64,000 bases of DNA. Source: Streptomyces tardus. GTDB lineage: Bacteria; Actinomycetota; Actinomycetes; Streptomycetales; Streptomycetaceae. Every line of letters starts with the position of its first letter. The first letter of the stretch is position 1. Below are positions 16,974 to 25,214 of this stretch, piece after piece. The notes beneath the pieces are model-generated. The model saw only the letters and a list, made by a program, of their open reading frames with translations. It ran no database searches and was not told the DNA's origin. Both the position numbers and the translations under genes were made by a program. The DNA lies in assembly GCF_018101125.2 (NCBI RefSeq), contig NZ_JAELVF020000004.1:558001-622000 (forward strand), read 5' to 3'.

Positions 16974-17990
16974 TCAGGGGGTGAGGAGCGTCTTGATGGC
17001 GCGGCGTTCGTCCATGGCCTTGTAGCCCTCGGCGACCTGGTCCAGGGGGAGGGTGAGGTCGAAGACCTTGCCCGGGTCGATCGCACCCGCAAGGACGCGG
17101 TCGATGAGGTCGGGCAGGTAGCGGCGAACGGGGGCGGGGCCGCCGCGCAGGCCGATGTGGGAGAAGAACAGTTCCTGCCCGTCGACGGCGACCTCGTGCG
17201 GGACGCCGACGAAGCCGACGTTGCCGCCGGGGCGGGTGGAGTGCAGGGCCTGGCTCATCGACTCCTGGGTGCCGACGCACTCCAGGACGCTGTCCGCGCC
17301 GATCCCGCCGGTCAGCTCCTTGATCCGCGCCGCACCTTCCTCGCCGCGTTCGGTGACGATGTCGGTCGCGCCGAACTCGCGGGCGAGGTTCTGCCGGCTC
17401 TCGTGGCGGGACATGGCGATGATCCGCTCCGCCCCAAGTTCCTTCGCGGCGATGACCGCGCACAGGCCGACCGCGCCGTCACCGACGACCACGGCGGTGG
17501 AGCCGGGCTTGACCTCGGCGGCCTCGGCGGCCCACCAGCCGGTGCCCATCACATCGGAGACGGCCAGCAGCCCCGGCCAGAACTTCTCGTCCGGCACGCC
17601 GTCCGTGGCGACCAGGGTGCCCTGGGCGTTGGGGATGCGGACGTAGTCGGCCTGGCAGGTGGTCATGAACTCGACGTTCAGGCAGCTCGACTGGAACCCG
17701 TTGCGGCAGTTCGCACAGGTGTTGTCGGAGGTCGCGAACGAGCCGACGACCAGCTGGCCGGGCTTGACCGCCGTCACGTCGGAGCCGACTTCCTCGACGA
17801 AGCCGACGTACTCGTGGCCCATCGGGTGCGCGTGATCGGTGGGCTCCACGCCGCGGTAGGGCCACAGGTCCGACCCGCACACGCAGGTCACGGCCGTGCG
17901 GATGATCGCGTCGGTCGGCTTGAGGATCTTCGGATCCTGAAGGGTCTCGAAGCGGATGTCGCCGGGGGCGTGAATCACTGCGCCGCGCAT
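16974..17990 (-). CDS. Zinc-dependent alcohol dehydrogenase (MDR family)
   Basis: The 338-residue protein has the catalytic zinc region CVCGSDLWPYRG and GHEYVGFVEEVG, the structural-zinc cysteine cluster around CANC, and the Rossmann motif VVVGDGAVGLCAVIAA. It is a medium-chain NAD(P)-dependent alcohol or aldehyde dehydrogenase. It is the first gene of the leftward oxidoreductase operon and is divergent from the MLTR regulator at 18214; their shared 223-bp region carries the 24-bp motif at 18159-18182. Start ATG at 17988-17990. Substrate unknown. Confidence 0.92.
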   Translation of the reverse strand: MRGAVIHAPGDIRFETLQDPKILKPTDAIIRTAVTCVCGSDLWPYRGVEPTDHAHPMGHEYVGFVEEVGSDVTAVKPGQLVVGSFATSDNTCANCRNGFQSSCLNVEFMTTCQADYVRIPNAQGTLVATDGVPDEKFWPGLLAVSDVMGTGWWAAEAAEVKPGSTAVVVGDGAVGLCAVIAAKELGAERIIAMSRHESRQNLAREFGATDIVTERGEEGAARIKELTGGIGADSVLECVGTQESMSQALHSTRPGGNVGFVGVPHEVAVDGQELFFSHIGLRGGPAPVRRYLPDLIDRVLAGAIDPGKVFDLTLPLDQVAEGYKAMDERRAIKTLLTP

Positions 17991-18158
17991 GAGAGAGGTT
18001 CCTTTGCGTTACCGGGTACAGGGTGCGAACCCCGGAACACGGACGGCGGATCGCCCGGGGCCGGGTGCGGGCCCCTCCTCCGCCTGTCAGGGGCCGGAAG
18101 AGAAGCACCACGTATCCCAGGCAACCGCCCCTTCACGCGCGTAGCGAGTCACTGACGA

Positions 18159-18182
18159 AGGGTGTACCAGCAGTACATCCCT
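18159..18182. promoter_or_regulatory. 24-bp island motif, copy 1
   Basis: The site begins AGGGTGTACCAGCAG and ends TACATCCCT. The outer parts form an imperfect dyad (AGGGTGTAC against GTACATCCCT). It lies 31 bp before the MLTR regulator and 168 bp before the divergent alcohol dehydrogenase. Two further copies with the same spacing occur at 20347 and 21908. MLTR regulators are typically encoded next to the SDR genes they control, so I infer this is the operator of the regulator at 18214. Confidence 0.6.
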
Positions 18183-18213
18183 ATGGCGGCGTGCGGGACG
18201 TACCGTCGATGGC

Positions 18214-19095
18214 ATGGACAACCGTGAGGAGGTCCGCGAGTTCCTGACCTCGCGGCGCGCCAAGATCACCCCCGACCAGGTCGGACTGCCAGGAGGTTCC
18301 CGTCGCCGTGTGCCGGGCCTGCGCCGCAGCGAGGTCGCCGCCCTGGCGGACATGAGCGTGGAGTACTACTCGAAACTGGAGCGCGGCGACCTCGCCGGAG
18401 TCTCCCCGGGGGTTCTCGAAGCCCTCGCCCGCGCGCTGCGGCTCGATGACGCCGAGCGCTCCCACCTGGTGAACCTCGCCCAGGCCGCCGACGGCTCCGA
18501 CGCCCTCAGCCGCCCCCGCCGGCGCACCGCGACCCAGCAGTGGACACCGCACCGCAGTTTGCAGTGGACGCTGGACGCGGTCACCGCCGGACCGGCGTTC
18601 GTCCGCAACGGCCGGATGGACGTCCTCGCCGCCAACCAGCTCTTCCGCGCGTTCTACACCGACCTCTACGCCACCCCGGGCAACCAGGAGAACCTGGCCC
18701 GCTTCACCTTCCTGGACTCCGCCGCCCGCCGCTTCTACCCCGACTGGGACTCCTTCGCCGACATCACCGTCGCCATCGTGCGGACGGAAGCCGGACGCAA
18801 CCCCCACGACAAGGACCTCCACGACCTCGTCGGAGAACTGTCCACCCGCAGCGACGAATTCCGCACCCGGTGGGGTGCGCACAACGTCCGCCACCACAGC
18901 ACCGGCACCAAGCACTTCCACCATCACGCCGTCGGCGACCTCTCCCTCGCCTTCGAGGGCCTGGACATGGCCTCCGCCCCCGGCCTGAACCTCACCATCT
19001 ATACCGCCGAACCCGGCTCACCCTCGGAAGAGGGACTGCGGCTCCTTGCCACCTGGGCCGCCACCCAGGACACCGAGCGGTCGGCAGCCAGCTGA
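18214..19095 (+). CDS. XRE-type regulator with MmyB-like (MLTR) ligand-binding domain
   Basis: The 293-residue protein has an N-terminal helix-turn-helix (PGLRRSEVAALADMSVEYYS then KLERGDLAGVSPGVLEALAR, residues about 33-72) and the PAS-like MLTR domain from about residue 105, with the conserved GPAFVRNGRMDVLAANQLFR and HHHAVGDLSLAFEGLDMA segments. Members of this family bind a small hydrophobic ligand and repress neighbouring SDR or hydrolase genes. It is divergent from the alcohol dehydrogenase operon. A strong hairpin follows at 19114. Confidence 0.93.
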   Translation: MDNREEVREFLTSRRAKITPDQVGLPGGSRRRVPGLRRSEVAALADMSVEYYSKLERGDLAGVSPGVLEALARALRLDDAERSHLVNLAQAADGSDALSRPRRRTATQQWTPHRSLQWTLDAVTAGPAFVRNGRMDVLAANQLFRAFYTDLYATPGNQENLARFTFLDSAARRFYPDWDSFADITVAIVRTEAGRNPHDKDLHDLVGELSTRSDEFRTRWGAHNVRHHSTGTKHFHHHAVGDLSLAFEGLDMASAPGLNLTIYTAEPGSPSEEGLRLLATWAATQDTERSAAS

Positions 19096-19113
19096 ACTGC
19101 GGCTACCCAAAAG

Positions 19114-19145
19114 GGGGCGCCGAACCGCGATCGGTTCGGCGCCCC
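19114..19145. terminator. Strong bidirectional hairpin terminator
   Basis: GGGGCGCCGAACCG (19114-19127) pairs perfectly with 19132-19145 around the loop CGAT. It is preceded by AAAA and lies between the convergent MLTR and SDR genes, so it can end both transcripts. Confidence 0.8.
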
Positions 19146-19214
19146 TCTGGCTGGACATCTCGTTCCCAGCGTCACCGAACCTGGCGGCCGGCTCCCGGGC
19201 ACCGTGCACCGGGC

Positions 19215-20183
19215 CTATCGCAGGGTGACTCCGGTGCGCTGTGCGTAGGCGTCGAGCAGGTCGCCCTGCGCGCGGGTGTCGCCCGCCGAGGCGTGGACGT
19301 CGTTCTCCGGCTCTTGGTGGAAGAAGAACCCGGCGGTTCCCCGGCTCGCCCGCTCGGTGGCCTCGGCCAGCCAGACCTGGGTCTGGTAGCCGGCACGGAG
19401 GTCGTCGGGGGCGTAGGGGCCGTTGGCGAACCCCATCATGGTCGGCACCCAGCCCGGTGCGACGGCGTTGACACGGGTACCGGGCCGGTGCCGGGCGACG
19501 GCCATGGCGAGGGTGAGGAACTGGAGCTTGCTGTCCTCGTAGGTGACGTCCGTGCCGCCCTCACGCAGCTCGTCGAGCTTGAGGTCGCCGCCCAGGTGCA
19601 GGTCGGAGGTCAGGTAGACCGACTGCCGGGGAGGATCGACCAGGCTCGTCAACAGGTACGGGGAGAGTGAGTTGACGTTCAGGATCTCCTCGTTGCTCAC
19701 GCCGTACTCGCCGGCGTTGTGGACGATGACGTCGAACGACCCCAGCTCGTTGATCCGGGCGGCGAGCCTGCGCGTCTCGTCCAGGTTCTTCAAGTCCCCG
19801 GTGACCACGGCCTCCAGCCCTGGCAGGTCCCGCCGTACGTCCGCCGCGCGCTGGTCGTTGCGGGCGTGCGCGACGACGCGGTGCCCGCGGGCCAGAAGGT
19901 GGGCGGCAGTGAGCTGGCCCAGGCCGCCGGTGGAACCGGTCACCAGGATGCGCTGGGTGTCCTTCCCGGGGAGCGGGCGGACTTTCTCCTGGATGTGGCC
20001 CAGCTCGTCGGCGACTTCCTGCGTGTTGTAGTCCCCTATCCCGAACCTGCCCCCGTGGCCCGATGCCAGGTCGCTGGCGACCGGTCTGCCATCGGGCTTC
20101 TGAGCCGTGGAGCAGGCGGCCAGGGCTCCCACGCCAAGCGCGGCAGCGGAGAACAGGAGGGTACGGCGGGTCATATCGGCCAT
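19215..20183 (-). CDS. Exported SDR family oxidoreductase with Tat/lipoprotein-like signal
   Basis: The 322-residue protein starts MADMTRRTLLFSAAALGVGA, a twin-arginine signal, followed by ALAACS, a lipobox-like cleavage site, so it appears to be exported folded and possibly lipidated. The mature part is an SDR: ILVTGSTGGLGQLTAAHLLA (cofactor loop), VIVHNAGEYG, and a YEDSK segment with the YxxxK pair, then VNAVAPGWVPT. SDRs are normally cytosolic; Tat export would carry a pre-bound cofactor. Copy 2 of the 24-bp island motif lies 164 bp upstream of the ATG at 20181-20183. Confidence 0.85.
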   Translation of the reverse strand: MADMTRRTLLFSAAALGVGALAACSTAQKPDGRPVASDLASGHGGRFGIGDYNTQEVADELGHIQEKVRPLPGKDTQRILVTGSTGGLGQLTAAHLLARGHRVVAHARNDQRAADVRRDLPGLEAVVTGDLKNLDETRRLAARINELGSFDVIVHNAGEYGVSNEEILNVNSLSPYLLTSLVDPPRQSVYLTSDLHLGGDLKLDELREGGTDVTYEDSKLQFLTLAMAVARHRPGTRVNAVAPGWVPTMMGFANGPYAPDDLRAGYQTQVWLAEATERASRGTAGFFFHQEPENDVHASAGDTRAQGDLLDAYAQRTGVTLR

Positions 20184-20346
20184 GACGGAGTGCTGCTTTC
20201 TCTTCCAGGGGCGGCGCTGATGCGCCGGGGCCAGTGCGGAAATGCGGCGTACGGGAGCCGCGGCACCAGAGCAGCCGTCCCGGCCGCCCGCGCTTGCGCG
20301 TGGGAAAGCCAACCGGCCGGGGGCAGGGTGAGGAAGACCCGGTCGA

Positions 20347-20370
20347 TGGGTGTACTGGCAGGCTCTCCCT
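20347..20370. promoter_or_regulatory. 24-bp island motif, copy 2
   Basis: The site begins TGGGTGTACTGGCAG and ends GCTCTCCCT, matching copy 1 at GGGTGTAC, GCAG and CCCT with identical spacing. It lies upstream of the exported SDR and is the only motif of this kind in that region. Confidence 0.6.
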
Positions 20371-20611
20371 CCCGTGCTGACTGGCCGCGGAGCGCGGCAT
20401 CACGCCGCTGACCGCCGTTATCAGCACCGGTGCGAGACCCGGTCAGGCAGTCGTGCGGAACCCGGCTCCCCGGCTTGTGGCCGTGGTCCCGCAGAAGCAG
20501 AGCGCCCTTGACCGACTCGGAGGCGGCGACCTGCAGCGTGCTGCGCTGTGTCGCCGCCTCCGAGTCACATCCCGCTGTCCGTGCAGGGACGGACTGGTCT
20601 GTCCTGCCGGG

Positions 20612-21721
20612 TCAGAGGTGCTTGTCGAAGAAGCCGGTGAGCTTCTTCCACGGGATCAGGTCGACCTTGTCGTAGAGGTCGACGTGCCCGGCACCGGGGA
20701 CTATATGGAGCTCCCTCGGCTCGGGGGCCTGGGCGTAGGCGTCCTCGCTGTAGTACCTGGAGTGCGCCCTCTCGCCCGCGATGAACAGCAGCGGGCGCGG
20801 GGCGGTCAGCTCGATCTGGGCGAGCGGCATGAAGTTCGCGATCGCGCCGAGGCTGGTCAAGGTCAGCGGGTGGGAGCGAGGGTGCTGGCCACGCGGTGTC
20901 GCGTAGTACTCGGCGAACTCGTCGGCCGCTGCCTGCTGGGACGGCTTCAACGGCACCGCGCTCCCGCCGCCGTAGCGCACCTCGCCGCCGTCGAACTCGG
21001 CCCACCGCTGCTCGGCCGCCTCGGCCAGAGCCCGCTTGCGCTCCCCGACCGTGTTCTTCTCGCTGGGGGCCGGGGCGTAGCCCTGGCCGTCTCGGTAGGC
21101 GCGGCCCATGTCGTACATGCTCACCGTCGCCACCGCCTTCAGGCGCGGGTCGATCTGCGCGGCGCTGAGGGAGAAGCCGCCGCTGGCGCACACCCCGATC
21201 ACGCCGATCCTCTCCCGCGCCACGAAGCGGCGGGTGCCGAGGTAGTCCACGGCGGCGCTGAAGTCCTCGACGAACGTCTCCAGGGAGGCGATGTGCCGGG
21301 GCCGTCCGCCGCTCTCGCCGTTGTAGGAGGCGTCGAACGCCAGCGTCACGAAGCCGCGCTCGGCCATGGTCTGCGCGTACAGCCCCGAGGTCTGTTCCTT
21401 CACACCACCGAACGGATGGCCCACGATCAACGCGCGGGCACGGCCGCGCAGCCGCTTGGGGCTGTACAGGTCGGCCACCAGCTCGATCCCGAGCCGGTTA
21501 CGGAAGGACACCTTCGTGTGGTCGACCTTGCGGCTGCGGGGAAAGGTCTTGTCCCACGTCGATCCTCGCCGAGCCGTCTGCGCGTAAGCCGTCGTGCTGC
21601 CGCCAACAGCCAGCGACCCGGCCGCGACGGCAGCACCGCCCATCATCAGGAGCTGACGCCGCTGCGGACCGCGCCCGCTCCCCGGCGCGGTCATCGATTC
21701 ACGTGACTCGTCGGAAGTCAT
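20612..21721 (-). CDS. Tat-exported alpha/beta hydrolase with Cys nucleophile (dienelactone hydrolase-like)
   Basis: The 369-residue precursor has a Tat signal (RRQLLMMGGAAVAAGSLAVG, then AYA). The mature enzyme has the alpha/beta-hydrolase pattern VGHPFGGVKEQTSG (oxyanion region), nucleophile elbow GVIGVCASGGF with Cys in place of Ser, and a late GAGHVDLYDKV with the catalytic His. A Cys nucleophile is normal for dienelactone hydrolases and their relatives. It is divergent from the DUF6152 gene, with copy 3 of the 24-bp motif between them, so it probably belongs to the MLTR regulon. The start ATG is at 21719-21721; a second ATG lies 9 codons later. Confidence 0.88.
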   Translation of the reverse strand: MTSDESRESMTAPGSGRGPQRRQLLMMGGAAVAAGSLAVGGSTTAYAQTARRGSTWDKTFPRSRKVDHTKVSFRNRLGIELVADLYSPKRLRGRARALIVGHPFGGVKEQTSGLYAQTMAERGFVTLAFDASYNGESGGRPRHIASLETFVEDFSAAVDYLGTRRFVARERIGVIGVCASGGFSLSAAQIDPRLKAVATVSMYDMGRAYRDGQGYAPAPSEKNTVGERKRALAEAAEQRWAEFDGGEVRYGGGSAVPLKPSQQAAADEFAEYYATPRGQHPRSHPLTLTSLGAIANFMPLAQIELTAPRPLLFIAGERAHSRYYSEDAYAQAPEPRELHIVPGAGHVDLYDKVDLIPWKKLTGFFDKHL

Positions 21722-21907
21722 CTACTGGCCTTTCCGGATTTCATGCATCTGGACGGATTGGGTGCCACTGATACTTCCGACCCTGACCAGGGCAACTCGC
21801 AACGAAAGAGCAGGGGTTGCCGGATTCCTGGCTCAGGCGGCAGCGGCGGGATGGCTCATGAACGGACAGCAAACCGCGATCCCCGGCCGTGAGGGAGACC
21901 CTCCTGA

Positions 21908-21931
21908 AAGGTGTACTGCCAGGGCATCCCT
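21908..21931. promoter_or_regulatory. 24-bp island motif, copy 3
   Basis: The site begins AAGGTGTACTGCCAG and ends GGCATCCCT. It shares GGTGTAC, CAG and CCCT with the other copies at the same spacing. It lies 81 bp before the DUF6152 gene and 186 bp before the divergent Tat-exported hydrolase. Confidence 0.6.
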
Positions 21932-22012
21932 CAGCAGGGGCTCCCTCCCGCCCGCGGGAAAGGGTTCGCTGGATGCCCGACACCCCAGGCCGCCCGGAAG
22001 GACCGACTCGGC

Positions 22013-22723
22013 ATGCGCTCCAACCCGACCGCGATACCGCTCGCCCGCACCCGAACCACGAGGCTGGCCACGGCCTCCCTGCTCTCAGCGACGATGCTCC
22101 TCGCCTACTCGGCGGGCACCGCACGAGCGCACCACGGATTCGACGACTTCGACACCGACCGCCTCTACTACATCGCCGGCACCGTCTCACAGGTCCGCTG
22201 GGGCGAGCCGCACTCCTACTTCACGGTGACCGTCGAAGACGGCCTACCCGCCGACACTCCCGAGCATGAACTGCCCGAAGGACTGCGGGACGCATCCGAC
22301 CGTGACCCGATCAACGCCGCACCGTCCTACGACGGTTCGCACGACGAGCTGGCCGTCACGATCGCCCCGCCGAGCTTCACCTCGACGTGGGGACTGGACC
22401 GCGAACTCGACGACGGCGAGCGGGTCGAAGCCGTCGGCTACATCGGCAAGAGCCACGACGACGAGTTCCGCCCAGTGGTGTTCTGGGTCGACGGGCAGCC
22501 CGTCAACCAGGTACTCAACGAAGAACTCCCCGCACAACCGCTCCCGGTCCCCTACCCCCAGGGCGACCAGTCCTCCTCCGGCGCCGACCAGGACGCGCCG
22601 TCAGCCTCAGCAGAATCCGAGGGCACATCACCGGTGGCGGTGTGGGCCGGGCTCGGCGCCATCCTGATCGCCGTCGTGACCGGCGGAGCCTTCTACCTGC
22701 GCGCCCGCTCGCGCCGGACATGA
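22013..22723 (+). CDS. DUF6152-like exported protein with C-terminal membrane anchor
   Basis: The 236-residue protein has an N-terminal signal peptide (LATASLLSATMLLAYSAGTA, then RAHHGF), a beta-rich domain starting AHHGFDDFDTDRLYYIAGTV, and a C-terminal helix (VAVWAGLGAILIAVVTGGAF) followed by RARSRRT, a cytosolic stop. The AHH start right after signal cleavage and the single-strand layout match DUF6152 proteins that pair with a small DUF6644 membrane protein. Its stop overlaps that gene as ATGA. Function unknown; a mature N-terminal AHH could bind a metal. Confidence 0.75.
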   Translation: MRSNPTAIPLARTRTTRLATASLLSATMLLAYSAGTARAHHGFDDFDTDRLYYIAGTVSQVRWGEPHSYFTVTVEDGLPADTPEHELPEGLRDASDRDPINAAPSYDGSHDELAVTIAPPSFTSTWGLDRELDDGERVEAVGYIGKSHDDEFRPVVFWVDGQPVNQVLNEELPAQPLPVPYPQGDQSSSGADQDAPSASAESEGTSPVAVWAGLGAILIAVVTGGAFYLRARSRRT

Positions 22724-23217
22724 CGGAGCCCGCCATGGACACCGTCTTCTCCTGGCTGGAGAACACCTGGCTCGCCGAAACCATCCGCAGCACGGCCTAC
22801 CTGTACCCGATGCTCGAAAGCATCCACATCATCGGCATCGCCCTCCTCATCGGCCCGGCCGCCGCCTTCGACCTCCGCCTCCTCGGCGTCGGCCGGCGAA
22901 CGCTGAGGGTGACCACCGCAGCCAACTATCTCCTGCGCCTGTCCCACCTCGGCTTCGTCATCGCCGCCGCCACCGGCATAGCCATGTTCCTGCCCGGCGC
23001 GAACCTCCTCGCCGACCGGGGCAGCGCCCCATGGAAACTCGGCCTCATCCTCCTCGCCGGAATTAACATCCTGATCTTCCACCGACGCACCTACCGCAGC
23101 GTGGCCGACTGGGACGCGGACCAGCCAACACCCGTCGCCGCCCGCTGCGCCGCGGTCGTCTCCCTCACCTCATGGACGGGAGTCACGATCGCCGGGCGAC
23201 TCCTGGCCTACACCTGA
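22720..23217 (+). CDS. DUF6644-like four-helix membrane protein
   Basis: The 165-residue protein has four predicted membrane helices. The second, LESIHIIGIALLIGPAAAFD, has an intramembrane His, and LRLSHLGFVIAAATGIAMFL has another, as in haem- or metal-binding membrane proteins of the DUF6644/DUF2214 type. It overlaps the DUF6152 gene by ATGA and is surely co-translated. The pair may form a membrane redox or sensing module; that role is inference. Confidence 0.72.
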   Translation: MTEPAMDTVFSWLENTWLAETIRSTAYLYPMLESIHIIGIALLIGPAAAFDLRLLGVGRRTLRVTTAANYLLRLSHLGFVIAAATGIAMFLPGANLLADRGSAPWKLGLILLAGINILIFHRRTYRSVADWDADQPTPVAARCAAVVSLTSWTGVTIAGRLLAYT

Positions 23218-23311
23218 CAGTGAGGCCCGCTGGAGCCCTCCACGACGGCGAAGGCGGGGATTCCAGCACGGCGGCATCGTCCGGCGCCGAGCGCGCGAGG
23301 CAAAATCGCCG

Positions 23312-23431
23312 ACGTCTGCCGAGCACCTGGCACGTTGGATCTTCGACCGCTGGGCCGGCGAGTTCCCGGAACTGACCGTTGTACGGGTCTCCGAGACGCC
23401 AAAGACCTGGGCCGTGTACCAACCCGAGTAG
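23312..23431 (+). pseudogene. 6-pyruvoyl-tetrahydropterin synthase/QueD, C-terminal 39 codons
   Basis: The frame reads TSAEHLARWIFDRWAGEFPE then LTVVRVSETPKTWAVYQPE and TAG. PTSAEHLA...VSETP.TWA.Y is the C-terminal signature of QueD-type 6-carboxy-tetrahydropterin synthases. The upstream two-thirds, including the zinc histidines, are absent. It lies at the right end of the island, 145 bp from the detached yjbQ 3' end, and marks a deletion or recombination boundary. Confidence 0.8.
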
Positions 23432-23575
23432 CAGGAACCGGCCTACCCTCTCTTGGCTGAGCACGATGTTCGTTAGGGCGTCTCCGATGCTCACAGGCAT
23501 CCTGTTGAAGCAGCTGGGGGTGGTGCCGCCCGGTTTCAGATCGGTACCGTGGGGTTGCCTTTGCGAAGGTTGGCG

Positions 23576-23629
23576 GATACGAACGTCGACAACCCCAACC
23601 GCCAGGTGCGGCTCAGTTTCCTGGGCTGA
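23576..23629 (+). pseudogene. Detached 3' end of yjbQ (18 codons)
   Basis: The translation DTNVDNPNRQVRLSFLG and TGA matches the C-terminus of the yjbQ gene at 12407 (DTNVDNPDRQVRLSFLS). Downstream sequence is also similar (GTCCT, GGCCGG, ATCTCCGT). There is no upstream yjbQ coding sequence. Its codons are GC-rich like the body of yjbQ, so this may be the original 3' end, displaced by insertion of the 12.8-23.6 kb island. Confidence 0.8.
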
Positions 23630-24296
23630 ACCCGTCCTCGCCCGGCCGGATCTCCGTACCGTGCCTGTTCGACCGCAGATGTCTGCGCGGTACGGACCTG
23701 AACGGACTCGAGCGCCCCTGTGACGTCCGCGGCAGATGCCTGCCCGGCGTCCGGCGACTCTCCCGGGTTGAGCGGGACCTCGTCGCCGCTGTGGCCACCG
23801 ACTCGATGGCTCGGCCCAAGCCGGGGCCGTAGCCGCGCCGCGAGAACGGGCCCGTACGACGATTCTGTGCCATGCCGGCTTCGCCTGCGTCAGGCGCGTC
23901 AGGGTGCTGATCTGCTTCTGCCCGGCGTCGCTGGTTGTGCGCTGGTCGCCCGGGCGAGGGGCGTTCCAGGCGGTAGGCCAGGTTTCGGGTGTCGCGTCAC
24001 GAGCCTGGGCGGAGCGGTGGAAGCCACGAGCCGTTTCTTCTGCGTGAGTTGGGTCGGAACGAGCTTTACCGGTTCGGTCAAGAGGATCTCGTCGTGGAGG
24101 AAGCCGGGGCTCGGCTTTTGCTGCCGGGTGGTGGCGGTGTCGGGTCTGTTGGGGTGGGGCTTTCTGCTCGTCCGTCAGGATCGGGCCGGCCGTTGGGGGC
24201 CTTCCGCTGCGCCCGACCCTGGTCGTGGTGACCCGGGTCGGGCGTCGGCCGGACGAGGCCGCAGGACCTGCGCGTGCGACGAAGGGCTGCTCGAAC
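23630..24296. other. 667-bp stretch without a supported gene
   Basis: Several open frames cross this stretch on both strands but none has a good start, ribosome binding site or recognisable family. Base composition is less biased than in the genes. It probably contains remnants associated with the right boundary of the island. Confidence 0.4.
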
Positions 24297-25214
24297 TCAG
24301 CTCTGCGGGGTGTTGGCCAGAACCCGGCGGAGTACCTCCCACGAGAGGTCGGACTCGGTGGCGAAGGCGCGCTTCTCCTTGGTCTCCTCGTCGATGTAGT
24401 CGAAGGAGTCGCGGTTGTAGCTGTCGCCGTCGTGGTCGTGGGCGGCGGTCTGGTCCGGGTTGAGGTAGACGTGGAAGCTCGCGCCGAAGTCGGCGGTGGA
24501 GTTCATGTAGCCGGGGCCGGTGGTACCGCCGCCGCCGTCCATGGGGCAGTACACGCGGTGTACGGCGTAGTTGTCGCGGGAGAGCCAGGCGCACTGGCCG
24601 GGGGTGAGGGTGAGGAGGCCGAGCTTGCGGGCGTCCCGGTCGAGGTGTTCGTAGACCATGACGTCGAGCTGGCCGGCGAGGCAGAAGACGATGCCGGTGG
24701 TGTGGCCGTGGGAGTGGATGGGCGAGTAGTGCTGTGCCGGCCAGATCTCCAGGACGACGGGTGAGCCGATGTCGCCCTTCGGGTGGTCGTCGGGATCGAG
24801 GTGGCCGTGCTCCGTGGCCAGGTGGTCGTAGTCGCCCCGGCCGGAGCAGGCGACTCGGATGTACGGCGGGTGGGACTGGTCGTGCCTGTACTTTTCCGCG
24901 AGGATCTGGCGCAGCAGACCCACCTTGTCGCCGGGTGCGGCGGCGGGGGCGAGGTGGGCGCGGAGCGCTTCGACCTCCCACGCGGACAGGCGCAGGTCCT
25001 CGGCCTTGCGCGCGAGGTCCATGACGGCCGGCGGGATCATCAGCTGGCGGGCGTACTCGTCGAAGGTGGTGGCCTGTCCGATCACCAGGGACGGTACGGC
25101 CTTGGCGCCCGCGAGGCGCAACTGCCGTTCCTCTTCCCCGGTGACGTGGAAGGGGTGCCTCGCCTTGCCGTACTCCTGGCCATCGGCGGGAGGCTGGGTG
25201 GTGGTCAGGCTCAT
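24297..25214 (-). CDS. Cysteine dioxygenase-like cupin protein
   Basis: The 305-residue protein has a C-terminal cupin with the cysteine-dioxygenase-type iron motif HYSPIHSHGHTTGIVFCLAG (HxH) and a later VHRVY His, in a thiol dioxygenase-like arrangement. The N-terminal 120 residues form a helical extension (DLARKAEDLRLSAWEVEALR). It may oxidise a thiol or another small substrate with iron and oxygen. AAAGGAG lies 8 bases before the ATG at 25212-25214. No partner gene is adjacent, and nearly 1 kb upstream is empty. Confidence 0.82.
   Translation of the reverse strand: MSLTTTQPPADGQEYGKARHPFHVTGEEERQLRLAGAKAVPSLVIGQATTFDEYARQLMIPPAVMDLARKAEDLRLSAWEVEALRAHLAPAAAPGDKVGLLRQILAEKYRHDQSHPPYIRVACSGRGDYDHLATEHGHLDPDDHPKGDIGSPVVLEIWPAQHYSPIHSHGHTTGIVFCLAGQLDVMVYEHLDRDARKLGLLTLTPGQCAWLSRDNYAVHRVYCPMDGGGGTTGPGYMNSTADFGASFHVYLNPDQTAAHDHDGDSYNRDSFDYIDEETKEKRAFATESDLSWEVLRRVLANTPQS

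Noticed and set aside
12830-23575. Search for integrase, transposase or conjugation genes in the island
   Set aside because: None recognised; I therefore do not annotate it as a defined mobile element although its ends suggest insertion.
23985-24190. Minus-strand frame with QKPHPN...LTEPVKLVPTQLTQ resembling a transposase remnant
   Set aside because: No DDE or other catalytic motif and no inverted repeats; resemblance too weak to call.
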